A DNA stretch of 64,000 nucleotides, taken from the NCBI RefSeq assembly GCF_020880415.1, contig NZ_JAJIUJ010000103.1, forward strand, positions 145,799-209,798, read 5' to 3'. Source of the stretch: Xanthomonas euvesicatoria pv. euvesicatoria. GTDB taxonomy: Bacteria; Pseudomonadota; Gammaproteobacteria; Xanthomonadales; Xanthomonadaceae. The notes under the pieces were generated by a model. It searched no databases and was not told the DNA's origin. It was given only the letters and a program-made list of their open reading frames with translations. Both the position numbers and the translations under genes were made by a program. Positions 21,889 to 31,213 of the stretch are shown here, in pieces (within the stretch, counting starts at the first letter, position 1; each line of letters opens with the position of its first letter).

Positions 21889-23140
21889 GGGTCGTCACCC
21901 GCTCCGGAACCGGCTTGGTCTTGTCCAGCCGCGTCCACACCGGCATGGTGATGAAGAAGGCGAAGTACAGGAAGGTCAGCACGCGCCCGACATAGGTCTC
22001 GTGCGCGTCCGTGCCGGGGCCGGAACCGATCACGCCCAGCCAGACGAAGCACACCACCAGCACGCCCAACGCCAGCTTGGAAATCCAGCCGCGGTAGCGC
22101 ACCGAGCGCACCCTGGCGCGATCCAGCCAGGGCACCAGGAACAGGATCGCGATGGCCGAGAACATCACCAGCACCCCGCCCAGCTTGTTGGGCACCACGC
22201 GCAACATGGCGTAGTACGGCGTGTAGTACCACACCGGCTTGATGTGCTCCGGCGTCACCAGCCGGTTGGCTTCGGTGAAGTTGTCGTGCTCCAGGAACAG
22301 GCCGCCGAACGCCGGCGCGAAGAAGATGATGAAGGCAGCGATCAACAGCAGGAATCCAACGCCGACCAGGTCCTTGACCGTGTAATACGGATGAAACGGA
22401 ATGCCGTCGGCCGGCTTGTGCGCATCCCAGCGATTGCCCTTTGGACCTTTCTTGATGTCCACCCCGTCCGGGTTATTGGAACCCACTTCGTGCAGCGCAC
22501 CGATGTGCAGCACGATCAACAGCAGCAACACCAATGGCAGTGCGATCACGTGCAAGGCGAAGAAGCGATTGAGCGTGGCATCGCCGGGCAGGTAGTCGCC
22601 CATGATCCATTCGGTCAGCCCATTGCCGATCACCGGAATGGCGCCAAACAGCGAGATGATCACCTTCGCGCCCCAGAACGACATCTGCCCCCACGGCAAC
22701 ACGTAGCCCATGAAGGCTTCGGCCATCAGCACCAGGTAGATCAGCATGCCGAGAATCCACACCAGCTCGCGCGGCTTCTGGTAACTGCCGTACATCAAGC
22801 CGCGGAACATGTGCAGATACACCACGATGAAGAACAGCGAGGCACCGGTGCTGTGCATGTAGCGGATCAGCCAGCCCCACTCCACGTCGCGCATGATGTA
22901 TTCGATCGAAGCGAATGCATCGGCGGCGCTGGTCTTGTAGTGCATCGTCAGGAAGATGCCGGTGACGATCTGGTTGACCAGCACCACGATGGCCAGCGAG
23001 CCAAAGTAGTACCAGAGGTTGAAGTTCTTCGGCGCGTAGTACTCGCTGATGTGCTTGCGGTACATGGGCATCAGCCCGGGCGCGCGCTCGTTGACCCAAT
23101 CGAACACGCCGTTGGCGGTACGGACCAGAACATTGCTCAT
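21881..23140 (-). CDS. petB: Ubiquinol-cytochrome c reductase, cytochrome b
   Basis: 419 aa, a full-length cytochrome b with eight or more membrane helices. The quinol-oxidation motif region 'GYVLPWGQMSFWGA' and the paired haem-ligand histidines in 'WLIRYMHSTGASLFFIVVYL' and 'RFFALHVIALPLVLLLLIVL' are present. It forms the membrane core of the bc1 complex and carries both quinone sites. It overlaps petA by one base and petC by 8 bp, so the three are one operon. Confidence 0.98.
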   Translation of the reverse strand: MSNVLVRTANGVFDWVNERAPGLMPMYRKHISEYYAPKNFNLWYYFGSLAIVVLVNQIVTGIFLTMHYKTSAADAFASIEYIMRDVEWGWLIRYMHSTGASLFFIVVYLHMFRGLMYGSYQKPRELVWILGMLIYLVLMAEAFMGYVLPWGQMSFWGAKVIISLFGAIPVIGNGLTEWIMGDYLPGDATLNRFFALHVIALPLVLLLLIVLHIGALHEVGSNNPDGVDIKKGPKGNRWDAHKPADGIPFHPYYTVKDLVGVGFLLLIAAFIIFFAPAFGGLFLEHDNFTEANRLVTPEHIKPVWYYTPYYAMLRVVPNKLGGVLVMFSAIAILFLVPWLDRARVRSVRYRGWISKLALGVLVVCFVWLGVIGSGPGTDAHETYVGRVLTFLYFAFFITMPVWTRLDKTKPVPERVTTHD

Positions 23141-23784
23141 CAGGCAGCCCCCGTGGTTTTGGCCGACGCACCGGCATCGTCAGGATCGACGCCGATCACC
23201 AAGGTGTTGTCGTCCACGTAGTGGTGTGGGGGCACCAGCAGATTGATCGGTGCCGGCACGCCGTCGAAGACGCGGCCGGACATGTCGAAGCGCGACTTGT
23301 GGCAAGGGCAGAAGTAACCGCCCTTCCACTGCGGGTCGTAAGGCTCGGGGCGGATTTCGGCGACCATCTCCGGCGAACAACCCAGATGCGTACAAAGCCC
23401 CACCAGCACCGAAATGTCGGACTTGATCGAGCGATATTCCGGGTTTTTCAGCACGTACTCCGGCTGCTGATCCTTGTTCTCGGACTTGGGGTCCTTGAGC
23501 CGGTCGTCCAGCGACGGGAGTGCGTCGAGCATGGCCTTGGAGCGCTTGACGATCCAGATTGGCTGACCGCGCCATTCAAGGACCATGCGCTGGCCTTCCT
23601 GCAAGGCGCTGATGTCGGCGGTGACCGGTGCGCCAGCCAACTTGGCACGCGCACTGGGATTCCACGACTTCACGAACGGAACTGCAACGAATCCTGCTCC
23701 GACCGCACCGACCACGGCCGTTGTCGCGGTTAAAAACCGACGACGCCCGATATCAGCAGGTGCGTTAACCCCATCGTTGGCCAT
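23140..23784 (-). CDS. petA: Rieske iron-sulfur subunit of cytochrome bc1
   Basis: 214 aa. A twin-arginine motif 'GRRRFLTATT' precedes the single N-terminal membrane helix, as expected for Tat-dependent Rieske proteins. The [2Fe-2S] ligands are in CTHLGC (131-136) and CPCHKSRFD (C159, C161, H162), with the disulfide cysteines C136 and C161. An insertion of charged residues (about 94-120) lies before the cluster domain. First gene of petABC; its promoter should lie in 23785-23880. The remaining gap to 24290 holds only a GC hairpin (near 23827-23846) and repeat copy C. Confidence 0.97.
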   Translation of the reverse strand: MANDGVNAPADIGRRRFLTATTAVVGAVGAGFVAVPFVKSWNPSARAKLAGAPVTADISALQEGQRMVLEWRGQPIWIVKRSKAMLDALPSLDDRLKDPKSENKDQQPEYVLKNPEYRSIKSDISVLVGLCTHLGCSPEMVAEIRPEPYDPQWKGGYFCPCHKSRFDMSGRVFDGVPAPINLLVPPHHYVDDNTLVIGVDPDDAGASAKTTGAA

Positions 23785-24239
23785 CCGGCTCTCCGATCTT
23801 GATTAGGTAGCGTGAGGCTGCCAACGGCTGGCGGGGGGTCCAGCCGCGATGAATCGACCGCAGTGTAGCGGAACGCTTAATGCACAGACAACGCAATGTA
23901 CGCAGTCGGCCCTATGCGATGCAACGGCCCATGCAAGCGGCAGCCGCTCCGATGGAGTTCAACGCGCGTGGGAGACGGATGGCTGTGACGTAGTGCCCTT
24001 GCGTGGGCTGCAACGGCAATGCGCGCGTGCGGTGGATGCGTGGATATGGTGCAAGCGCAGCAATACGCTCGTTCGCGACTGGCTATGGGCGCTGCAACCG
24101 ATGTTGCGGAGACCGAAGCACTTGCCCCACCGCACTCGGCGCAGCGCCGTGGCAAAGATTCCCAAGAGCAGCGACCAAGACGTCAAGGAGGGGGCCGGGA
24201 ATGGATCGCGCAGACGCCGCGCTGCTTATGACATGCCAG

Positions 24240-24290
24240 GAGCACCGGCCGCGCCCGCCGGGCGGCTGCGCGGTCGTTTTGCCAGCCGCT
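24240..24290 (+). repeat. MITE-like repeat, copy C (partial, one arm)
   Basis: This 51-bp stretch has 'GAGCACCGGCCGCGCCC' followed by GGCGGCTGCGC and GTTTTG-CCAGCCGCT. It matches the right third of copy B (about 38560-38612) in the same orientation. It abuts the stop codon of the lytic transglycosylase and may form a 3' end hairpin. Confidence 0.6.
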
Positions 24291-25274
24291 TCAGTTGGCT
24301 GCTGTGGCCTGGCCACGATAGCGGCCGGCCAATACGCCCACGCGTTGCACGTAGCGCTGGGTTTCGCTATACGGCGGTACGCCGCCGTAACGGTCGACTG
24401 CGCCCTCGCCGGCGTTGTAGCCGGCAGCGGCCAGGGTGAGGTCGCCATTGAAGCGTTTCAGCAGCCAGGACAGATACTGCACGCCGCCACGAATATTTTG
24501 CGTTGCATCATAGGCATCGCTGACGCCGAAGCGGCGCGCGGTGCCCGGCATCAACTGCATCAGGCCTTGCGCGCCGGCACGGCTGAGCGCGAGCGGGTTG
24601 TAGGCCGACTCGGCGTGGATGATCGCGCGCACGATCGATTCTTCCACCCCGAACTCGCGCGCCGCCGCTGCGATTTCCTGCTGATAGGCGTTGGTGTTGA
24701 GCCGGATCGCACCAAAATTGACCCCGGGCTTGGCACCGCAGGCGTAGCAGGTTTCGATAAAGCTGTAATGGATGGTGCGCAGGCCTTCGATGCTGGCGAC
24801 CTGGCGCGGCCGGGCGCTGGTGTAGTGGCGCACGCCGTCCTTCATATAAGAGTACACCTGCCCGCTGACGACCCGGCGCGGATTGGTTGCTGCTGCCGCT
24901 GGCGGTGTGACGACCGAGACGGACGACTCCGGCAAGGCACGCGGAGCCGGCGCCGAAGCGACCTCGGCAGCGTGCCGCGGCGGCTGGCTGACTGGCTGGC
25001 TGATAATGGTGGCCGGCGCGCCGCTGTCGACATTGGCCATGCGGGGCGCGGGGCTGACGGCCAGACGCCCGGCCGAGGGAGATGACGGCAGGCGGCGGGC
25101 CGCACGATCGGGGGTATAGCTGCTGATGACGCTGCAGGTGGAGCCGCTCTGACGCTTGCTCAGGTAACTGGTGATACCGTCAGCGCCGACGCACTTGTAC
25201 AGCGTGCCGGCGCTGACCGGCGCAGCCGACAACGTGACGAGCATCAGCCCCAGCAATCTTGACATCCCCTTCAT
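24291..25274 (-). CDS. Lytic transglycosylase (SLT domain), secreted
   Basis: 327 aa with a signal peptide (about residues 1-22). A DUF4124-like N-terminal segment ('GTLYKCVGADGITSYLSKRQ') is followed by a low-complexity Pro/Ala/Ser linker (about 55-130). The C-terminal SLT domain has catalytic Glu in 'AIIHAESAYNP', then 'GAQGLMQLMPGTARRFGV' and 'LAAAGYNAGEGAVDRYGG'. It cleaves peptidoglycan to 1,6-anhydromuropeptides in the periplasm. A second copy of the DUF4124-like motif ('VYSYMKDGVRHYTSARPRQV') precedes the SLT domain. Confidence 0.93.
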   Translation of the reverse strand: MKGMSRLLGLMLVTLSAAPVSAGTLYKCVGADGITSYLSKRQSGSTCSVISSYTPDRAARRLPSSPSAGRLAVSPAPRMANVDSGAPATIISQPVSQPPRHAAEVASAPAPRALPESSVSVVTPPAAAATNPRRVVSGQVYSYMKDGVRHYTSARPRQVASIEGLRTIHYSFIETCYACGAKPGVNFGAIRLNTNAYQQEIAAAAREFGVEESIVRAIIHAESAYNPLALSRAGAQGLMQLMPGTARRFGVSDAYDATQNIRGGVQYLSWLLKRFNGDLTLAAAGYNAGEGAVDRYGGVPPYSETQRYVQRVGVLAGRYRGQATAAN

Positions 25275-25345
25275 GTGCGGAGTGTCCCAGCTTGCCCAGG
25301 GCTTGCCAAGTGTCGGCCAGCGTCTGGAGCAGCCCGCAAGGTGCC

Positions 25346-25433
25346 CGCGCCGCGGCCAGGCGTGCGGGACCGGTGCTCGAAATCCTCAAATACCCATCCC
25401 GCACTCCCGATGACGCGTTCGCCGCCGCCCACC
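25346..25433 (-). repeat. MITE-like repeat, copy D (degenerate)
   Basis: It shares 'GACCGGTGCTCGAAATCCTCA' with the core of copies A and B (here with one change) and a following C-rich arm 'GCCGCCGCCCACCTGACGA'. The termini are not recognisable. It sits between the YafY-type regulator and the transglycosylase. Confidence 0.45.
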
Positions 25434-25465
25434 TGACGACCACGCGCGATGGCCTGTTGGCCGCC

Positions 25466-26431
25466 TCACTGGGGCAGCCGGTCCAGCTGCGTGCGCAACG
25501 TGTCCAGCGCCTGCGTCAAGGTGTGGCGGGCTTGGGCCGGCGCAATCGCGTCGAACGGCAGGTCCAGCAACAACAGGTTGGCCGCCAGCGCAGGCATGCT
25601 CGGGGCGCCAAGACCCAGCCAGCAATGTGCGGGACCATCGGCCTGCAAGGCACCCAGCCAGGGCGGGATGCGCGCTGCCAATGCCTCGACCGTGCCGGCC
25701 AGACGCACCCGCGCCCGGCACGGAAACGGCGCTTCGCCGATCGCCTTGCGCAATAGCTGTAGCGGCTCTTCGGGCAATGCGCGGGGGGCGAACCGCGCGC
25801 CGGTGGCGACCGCCTGATCGATCCGGTCCGCGCGCAGGCTGCGCCAGTCCTGGCGTTCGCAGTCCCAGACCAACAGGTACCAGCGCCGCCCGTAGTTCAC
25901 CAGCAGCGCCGGCTCGACGCTGCGGGTGATGGCCGTACCCGAATGGCGCCGATAGTCCAGCCGCAGCGTGGCCCGGTCGCGGCAGGCGGCAGCCAACTGG
26001 GCAAGCAGGCCCGCATCGACCAGCGATTCCGTTTCGGAAGCCGGCATGCTGGCCATGGCGGCATGCGCGGCACTGGCGCGCTGGCCGCTGCGGCGCGGCA
26101 GCAGGGGATCCAGCTTGGCCATCAGGCGTGCCGCCGCGGCGTCCATCCCGCGCACCGCTGGCGCGGCGGCGCGCAAAGCGACCGCCACGGTCAGCGCCTC
26201 GTCTTCTTCCAACAACAGCGGCAATGCCGCACCGCCCTGCCCCAGCCGGTAGCCGCCGCCGCTGCCGGGCGCTGCATGCACCGGATAACCCGCTTCGCGC
26301 AGGCGCTCGATATCGCGCCGCAGGCTGCGCGGATGGATGTCCAAACGTTCTGCCAGCGCCACACCGGACCAACTCCGGCCACCTTGCAGCAGGGAAAGCA
26401 GACGCAACAGGCGAGCAGCGGTGGAAGCCAT
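25466..26431 (-). CDS. YafY-type HTH/WYL-domain transcriptional regulator
   Basis: 321 aa from ATG 26431. The N-terminal HTH_11 domain ('RLLRLLSLLQGGRSWSGVAL', 'LDIHPRSLRRDIERLREAGY') is followed by a WYL effector-sensing domain (about 140-230, 'LLVNYGRRWYLLVWDCERQD') and a WYL C-terminal extension. It is divergent from a GST gene, and a perfect 10+10 bp palindrome lies 13 bp upstream of its start. It probably represses or activates both genes, as divergent WYL regulators commonly do. The effector is unknown. Confidence 0.92.
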   Translation of the reverse strand: MASTAARLLRLLSLLQGGRSWSGVALAERLDIHPRSLRRDIERLREAGYPVHAAPGSGGGYRLGQGGAALPLLLEEDEALTVAVALRAAAPAVRGMDAAAARLMAKLDPLLPRRSGQRASAAHAAMASMPASETESLVDAGLLAQLAAACRDRATLRLDYRRHSGTAITRSVEPALLVNYGRRWYLLVWDCERQDWRSLRADRIDQAVATGARFAPRALPEEPLQLLRKAIGEAPFPCRARVRLAGTVEALAARIPPWLGALQADGPAHCWLGLGAPSMPALAANLLLLDLPFDAIAPAQARHTLTQALDTLRTQLDRLPQ

Positions 26432-26443
26432 CGCGCCACCGTA

Positions 26444-26466
26444 TTGCGGACAGAAACTGTCCGCAA
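26444..26466. promoter_or_regulatory. Perfect palindromic operator between regulator and GST gene
   Basis: TTGCGGACAG (26444-26453) and CTGTCCGCAA (26457-26466) are exact inverted repeats separated by AAA. A further half-site-like GTGGTCCGTAA follows at about 26468-26478. The palindrome lies between the divergent starts at 26431 and 26536. Its length and symmetry fit a dimeric HTH regulator. Confidence 0.75.
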
Positions 26467-26535
26467 GTGGTCCGTAAGATCGCGATACCCGCCATCCCCA
26501 CTCGCATCGCCGCCGCAGCCACCCTGGAGACCGCA

Positions 26536-27180
26536 ATGTCCGACGACCGCCACGTCACCCTGTTCCACAACCCCCGCTCTCGCTCGCGGGGGGTCCTGGT
26601 CTTGCTGGAAGAATTGGGCGCACGCTACAGCCTGCAGCCCATCGATCTGGAAAAGGAGCAGCAGCGCATGCCGGAATTCCTTGCGATCAACCCGATGGGC
26701 AAGATACCGACCATCGTCCACGGCACCAGCGTGGTCACCGAGCAGGGCGCCATCTATCAGTACCTGGCCGAGCTATATCCGGAAGCCGGCCTGTCACCGG
26801 CGCCGGGCGATGCCGATCGTGGCGCCTACCTGCGCTGGCTTGCGTTCTACGGCTCGGCCTTCGAACCGGCGATCATCGATCTTGCGCTCAAGCGTAGCGC
26901 CCCGCCGCGCTCGCTCTCGCCTTATGCCGACGCCGACACGGTGCTGCAGGTGGTTGATGCGCAGCTGGCCAAGGGCGATTACCTGCTGGGCGAGCGCTGC
27001 AGTGCGGCCGATGTGCTGTGGGGCGGCGCCTTGGCGTGGATGGTGGAGTTTGGCCTGATCGACCCGCCCGCCCCGACCCGCGCCTATATCGCCCGGATGG
27101 CCGCGCGCCCGGCAGTGGCGCGCGCCGAAGCCGTCGACGCCGGGCGTGCGGCCGCGGACGGCGCCAGCGCAAGCGGGTAA
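26536..27180 (+). CDS. Glutathione S-transferase family protein
   Basis: 214 aa from ATG 26536. The N-terminal thioredoxin fold has '[20 protein letters not shown]' with Ser in the active-site position, then the cis-Pro motif '[10 protein letters not shown]' and '[20 protein letters not shown]'. The C-terminal all-helical domain has '[12 protein letters not shown]'. It is likely a detoxifying transferase controlled by the divergent WYL regulator. The substrate is unknown. miaB follows after 38 bp on the same strand. Confidence 0.92.
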   Translation: MSDDRHVTLFHNPRSRSRGVLVLLEELGARYSLQPIDLEKEQQRMPEFLAINPMGKIPTIVHGTSVVTEQGAIYQYLAELYPEAGLSPAPGDADRGAYLRWLAFYGSAFEPAIIDLALKRSAPPRSLSPYADADTVLQVVDAQLAKGDYLLGERCSAADVLWGGALAWMVEFGLIDPPAPTRAYIARMAARPAVARAEAVDAGRAAADGASASG

Positions 27181-27218
27181 ACTGCGCGGCTCTCTTCTAC
27201 CCGCCTGGAATAAGCGCC

Positions 27219-28673
27219 ATGCCCGGGACACCCGTTTCCGACCTGTCCGCGGCCGCTGCCGTGGACGCACCCGCCCTGTTGCCCTTGCCCGTCGCGCGCC
27301 CATCGGCGCCTGCCGTGGTACGCGGCAAGCTCTATATCAAGACCCACGGATGCCAGATGAACGAGTACGACTCGGCCAAGATGGCCGACGTGCTTGCCGC
27401 TTCCGAAGGCCTGGAGCTGACCGACAACCCCGAGGAAGCGGATGTGGTGCTGGTCAACACCTGTTCCATTCGCGAAAAAGCCCAGGAAAAGGTCTTCAGC
27501 CAGCTGGGTCGCTGGAAGGCGCTCAAGGCCGGCGGCAAGCCGGTGATCATCGGCGTCGGCGGCTGCGTGGCGTCGCAGGAAGGCGAAGCCATCGTCAAGC
27601 GTGCGCCCTACGTGGACCTGGTGTTCGGCCCGCAGACCCTGCACCGGCTGCCGGAACTGATTCGCGCGCGACGCGAATCGGGCAAGTCGCAGGTGGACAT
27701 CAGCTTCCCGGAAATCGAGAAGTTCGACCGTCTGCCCGAGCCGCGTGCCGAAGGTCCGTCGGCCTTCGTCTCGATCATGGAAGGCTGCTCCAAATACTGC
27801 TCGTTCTGCGTGGTGCCCTACACCCGTGGCGAAGAAGTCAGCCGGCCGTTCGAGGACGTGCTGGTGGAAGTGGCGCAATTGGCGGCGCAAGGCGTGCGCG
27901 AGATCAACCTGCTCGGCCAGAACGTCAACGCGTACCGCGGTGCGTATGGCGCCGATGCCGGCGACGCCGCGCAGTACGCCGATCTGGGCCTGCTGATCCG
28001 CACCATCGCGCAGATCGAAGGCATCGGCCGTATCCGCTTCACCACGTCGCATCCGCTGGAGTTTTCCGATTCGCTGGTGGATGCCTACCGCGATGTACCG
28101 CAGCTGGCCAACTACCTGCACCTGCCGGTGCAGGCCGGCAGCGACCGCATCCTGTCGGCGATGAAGCGTGGCTACACCGCGCTGGAATTCAAGTCGAAGA
28201 TCCGCAAGCTGCGCGCAGTGCGCCCGGACATCTCGATCAGTTCGGACTTCATCGTCGGCTTCCCTGGCGAGACCGAAGCGGACTTCGAAAAGACCATGAA
28301 GCTGATCGAGGACGTGGGCTTCGACCAGAGCTTTTCGTTCGTGTATTCGCGCCGTCCCGGCACCCCGGCATCGGACCTGCAGGACGACACGCCGGAGGCG
28401 GTGAAGCAGGCGCGTCTTGCGCGTCTGCAGGCGCATATCAACGCGCACGCGGCGAGCATTTCGCAATCGATGGTGGGCAGCGTGCAACGCGTGCTGGTGG
28501 AAGGCCCCTCGCGGCGCGACCCGAACGAACTGACCGGCAAGAGCGAGAACATGCGCCCGGTGAATTTCCCAGGCAACCCGCGTTTGATCGGACAGTTCGT
28601 CGATGTGTTGATCACCGAGGCGATGAGCAATTCGCTGCGTGGCCGGATTCAACTGGACGACAGCGCACAGTGA
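27219..28673 (+). CDS. miaB: tRNA-2-methylthio-N6-isopentenyladenosine synthase MiaB
   Basis: 484 aa from ATG 27219. The UPF0004 domain carries C45, C82 and C116 (auxiliary 4Fe-4S ligands). The radical-SAM core has C190-x3-C194-x2-C197 ('CSKYCSFC'), and a C-terminal TRAM domain (about 415-480) binds tRNA. It methylthiolates i6A37 of tRNAs reading UNN codons. The first 35 residues are a Pro/Ala-rich extension before '[16 protein letters not shown]'. It heads the conserved miaB-phoH-ybeY-corC order. Confidence 0.97.
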   Translation: MPGTPVSDLSAAAAVDAPALLPLPVARPSAPAVVRGKLYIKTHGCQMNEYDSAKMADVLAASEGLELTDNPEEADVVLVNTCSIREKAQEKVFSQLGRWKALKAGGKPVIIGVGGCVASQEGEAIVKRAPYVDLVFGPQTLHRLPELIRARRESGKSQVDISFPEIEKFDRLPEPRAEGPSAFVSIMEGCSKYCSFCVVPYTRGEEVSRPFEDVLVEVAQLAAQGVREINLLGQNVNAYRGAYGADAGDAAQYADLGLLIRTIAQIEGIGRIRFTTSHPLEFSDSLVDAYRDVPQLANYLHLPVQAGSDRILSAMKRGYTALEFKSKIRKLRAVRPDISISSDFIVGFPGETEADFEKTMKLIEDVGFDQSFSFVYSRRPGTPASDLQDDTPEAVKQARLARLQAHINAHAASISQSMVGSVQRVLVEGPSRRDPNELTGKSENMRPVNFPGNPRLIGQFVDVLITEAMSNSLRGRIQLDDSAQ

Positions 28674-28802
28674 TGGCGCGCGGGCGCTGCGCAATGCGGC
28701 GCCCCTTCAAGCAAGGCGACCACGCGCCGAAGCGTCTCGCGGGAAATGGTCAAAATTTCACCACACATCCGTAGCGCCTTGCAGCGCAAGGCCTCGTCTT
28801 AC

Positions 28803-28962
28803 TTACCCACAGGCTTTGCCGAATTCGATCCACATCCTGTGTGGACAACCCTGTCGGTACTGGCGTTTTTTTCGCCACCAACCCGGCAAACCTTGCGCCA
28901 GTAAGCGCGGCGAGTTTTATCCACAGGTTAGTGATGCGTGACTCCACAGCGGTTGTGGAAAA
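28803..28962. promoter_or_regulatory. Cluster of DnaA-box-like sites in the miaB-phoH gap
   Basis: Sites resembling the DnaA box TTATCCACA: TTACCCACA 28803-28811 (1 mismatch), CGATCCACA about 28826-28834 (2), TTGTCCACA 28848-28840 on the minus strand (1), TTATCCACA 28917-28925 (exact) and TTTTCCACA 28962-28954 minus strand (1). Two of them form a TCCACA-N5-TGTGGA palindrome. An AT-rich T7 tract lies between. The 423-bp gap (28674-29096) has no gene. Confidence 0.5.
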
Positions 28963-29021
28963 CCTGCATGCCTGTGCGGACCGGCGCGTCGCCGAGGTGC
29001 CGCGCCGCCCGCTGTGTTGGT

Positions 29022-29042
29022 GGGATCACATGCCGCGCGCTA
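29022..29042 (+). promoter_or_regulatory. Promoter-proximal motif GGGATCACAT-N2-CGCGCGCTA (copy 2)
   Basis: Identical to copy 1 at 9034-9054 in both halves and in spacing. It lies 55 bp upstream of the phoH start codon. It is probably part of a promoter shared by both genes. Confidence 0.4.
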
Positions 29043-29096
29043 CCCTTTCGCTCCCGCCCTACCGACGCGCACCCAGGTGCGCCGTCCGATCCAACC

Positions 29097-30080
29097 ATGA
29101 ACGCACCCGCACATCGCGATTTCACCCTGGAACCCGAGGACATCGAGCGCCTGGCCAATCTGGCCGGTCCGTTCGATGCGCATCTTCGCCAGATCGAACT
29201 CAAGCTTGGCGTCGAGATCGCCAACCGTGGCAACGTCTTCCGGGTGACCGGACCGGAGCCGGCCATCGCCGCCGCCCAGTCGCTGTTGACCGCGTTGTAC
29301 GACGAGGCCGCAATCACCACGTTCGACACGCACGCAATCCATCTGCGGCTCAACGATGCCAACCTTGAGCATGTGGCCGAGCGCGCATACCAGGCCCAGG
29401 ATGTGGCGATCAAGGTCAAGCGCGGCACCGTGCGTGGCCGTGGCGCCAACCAGGCCAAATACCTACACGCGATCGCCACCCACGACATCAATTTCGGTAT
29501 CGGCCCGGCCGGCACCGGCAAGACCTTCCTGGCGGTAGCAAGCGCGGTTGAAGCACTCAACGAGTCGCGGGTGCAGCGGTTGATCCTGGTGCGCCCGGCA
29601 GTGGAAGCCGGCGAAAAACTCGGCTTTCTTCCGGGCGATCTCAGCCAGAAGGTCGACCCGTACCTGCGCCCGCTCTACGATGCGCTGTACGAAATGCTCG
29701 GCGTGGAAAAAGTGGTCAAGTTGCTGGAGCGCAACGTCATCGAAATCGCGCCGCTGGCCTATATGCGCGGTCGCACGCTCAACGATGCATATGTGATTCT
29801 GGACGAAGCCCAGAACACCACCATCGAACAGATGAAGATGTTTCTGACCCGCCTGGGCTTCGGCTCCACGGCGGTGGTCACCGGCGACCTCACCCAGATC
29901 GATCTGCCCAAGCACGTCAAATCCGGCCTGCGCGATGCGATCGAAGTGCTGCGCGATGTGGAAGGCACCAGTTTCACCTTCTTCGAAGCGCGCGACGTGG
30001 TGCGTCACCCATTGGTGCAGCGCATTGTCACCGCCTACGACAAGCGCGATAACGCGCTGCAGCCTCCTGCGGCCGACTGA
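29097..30080 (+). CDS. phoH: PhoH-like ATPase (YbeZ)
   Basis: 327 aa from ATG 29097. An N-terminal KH-like segment (about residues 15-105) precedes the PhoH P-loop domain with Walker A 'GPAGTGKT' (136-143) and Walker B-like 'AYVILDEAQNTT', then 'VTGDLTQIDLP'. YbeZ-type PhoH is an ATPase (probable RNA helicase) that works with the endoribonuclease YbeY in ribosome maturation. ybeY follows with one small gene in between. Confidence 0.96.
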   Translation: MNAPAHRDFTLEPEDIERLANLAGPFDAHLRQIELKLGVEIANRGNVFRVTGPEPAIAAAQSLLTALYDEAAITTFDTHAIHLRLNDANLEHVAERAYQAQDVAIKVKRGTVRGRGANQAKYLHAIATHDINFGIGPAGTGKTFLAVASAVEALNESRVQRLILVRPAVEAGEKLGFLPGDLSQKVDPYLRPLYDALYEMLGVEKVVKLLERNVIEIAPLAYMRGRTLNDAYVILDEAQNTTIEQMKMFLTRLGFGSTAVVTGDLTQIDLPKHVKSGLRDAIEVLRDVEGTSFTFFEARDVVRHPLVQRIVTAYDKRDNALQPPAAD

Positions 30081-30082
30081 CC

Positions 30083-30628
30083 GTGCAAGGCCGCGCCCTA
30101 CTGTTGGGAGTCTGGTTGGCGCTGGCTTGCCATGAACCTGCGCATGCGCAGGCACGCCAGCAGGCCGACACGACCACGCACGTCATGTTGCGGCAGCAAC
30201 TTGCCGCGTCCTGTGTCTCGGTGGCCGCTGGGCAAGCGACCATCCTGCTGGATCGGGCCGAACTGGAACACCTGGCAGTGGCGAAGGCTGCAGCCGGTGC
30301 GGGGGTTGACGAGGATGCGCAGCGACAAGCGCTGCTTGCCGGCACGCGAGCGCAGGCGCTACTTGCCTCTACCGGCAAAGCGCACGACCGCTTCGGCTGC
30401 GCGGTGGCTCAAGATGACAAGGAAAGCGCCGACACGCGCTATCTGGTAGGTCGCCTGCTGGAGCGCGGCCAAGCCGCAATCTGGACACAATCGCCACCAG
30501 GTTTCGCGCCGGCCCTGGAAGTCAACCGGGTCGATCCGCATTGCCAGAACGGGCCGATGGGCAGTGCGTTTTATCGTGTTGCCAACGGTGGCGCGCTTGT
30601 CATGGTGCTGGTCGAGTGCGTTCGCTGA
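30083..30628 (+). CDS. Hypothetical secreted protein inserted between phoH and ybeY
   Basis: 181 aa from GTG 30083, only 2 bp after the phoH stop. A signal peptide (about residues 1-23, ending 'PAHAQA') predicts a periplasmic product. The rest is helical with five Cys outside the signal, and has no motif I recognise. In most gammaproteobacteria phoH and ybeY are adjacent, so this is a lineage-specific insertion, probably co-transcribed. Confidence 0.65.
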   Translation: MQGRALLLGVWLALACHEPAHAQARQQADTTTHVMLRQQLAASCVSVAAGQATILLDRAELEHLAVAKAAAGAGVDEDAQRQALLAGTRAQALLASTGKAHDRFGCAVAQDDKESADTRYLVGRLLERGQAAIWTQSPPGFAPALEVNRVDPHCQNGPMGSAFYRVANGGALVMVLVECVR

Positions 30629-30727
30629 TCCCGGACCGGCGGGCCAAGCACGCACACGCAGGCGTCGCCGCAAGACGCTACTCGGGCGATACTGTCACCT
30701 CTGTCTGATCTGAATGCTGGTGTTCCC

Positions 30728-31213
30728 ATGACCAAGGGCCCTGTCCGCCTAGACGTTGCCGTCAGCTATGCGCTGCCGCGCGCCGGCCTGCCGTCGGCGG
30801 TGAGTTTTCGCAAGTGGGTGGCCGCGGCGTTGAAGGGACGCATCCGCGAGGCCGATCTGGCAGTGCGCGTGGTCGACGAGAAGGAAGGCTGCTCGCTCAA
30901 TCACCATTACCGCGGCAAGGATTACGCCACCAACGTGCTGAGCTTCCCTGCCGAACTGCCGGAAGGCCTGCCCAAGGGCATCAAGATGCCGCTGCTGGGC
31001 GATCTGGTGATCTGCGCACCGGTGGTGGCGCGCGAGGCCGCAGAGCAAGGCAAATTGCTGGCTGCGCACTATGCGCACCTGACCGTGCATGGCACCTTGC
31101 ACCTGCTTGGCTGGGATCACGAAGACGACAAGGAGGCCGAGGCGATGGAGCAACTGGAGCGCGAGATCCTGGCCGACCTCGGCATCGACGACCCTTACGC
31201 AGGAGAACACTGA
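30728..31213 (+). CDS. ybeY: Endoribonuclease YbeY
   Basis: 161 aa with the zinc-binding signature H121-x3-H125-x5-H131 in '[12 protein letters not shown]' and the conserved '[12 protein letters not shown]' loop. YbeY takes part in 16S rRNA 3' maturation and ribosome quality control. Its stop codon overlaps the start of the next gene (TGATG), so translation is coupled. Confidence 0.97.
   Translation: MTKGPVRLDVAVSYALPRAGLPSAVSFRKWVAAALKGRIREADLAVRVVDEKEGCSLNHHYRGKDYATNVLSFPAELPEGLPKGIKMPLLGDLVICAPVVAREAAEQGKLLAAHYAHLTVHGTLHLLGWDHEDDKEAEAMEQLEREILADLGIDDPYAGEH

Noticed and set aside
23849..25085. Long plus-strand open frames across the petA/transglycosylase gap and the transglycosylase gene.
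   Set aside because: They run antisense to the transglycosylase, lack ribosome-binding sites and have no family features.
28674..29096. The DnaA-box cluster as the chromosomal replication origin.
   Set aside because: dnaA, dnaN, rpmH and gyrB are not nearby, and no skew analysis could be run. It is reported only as a box cluster.
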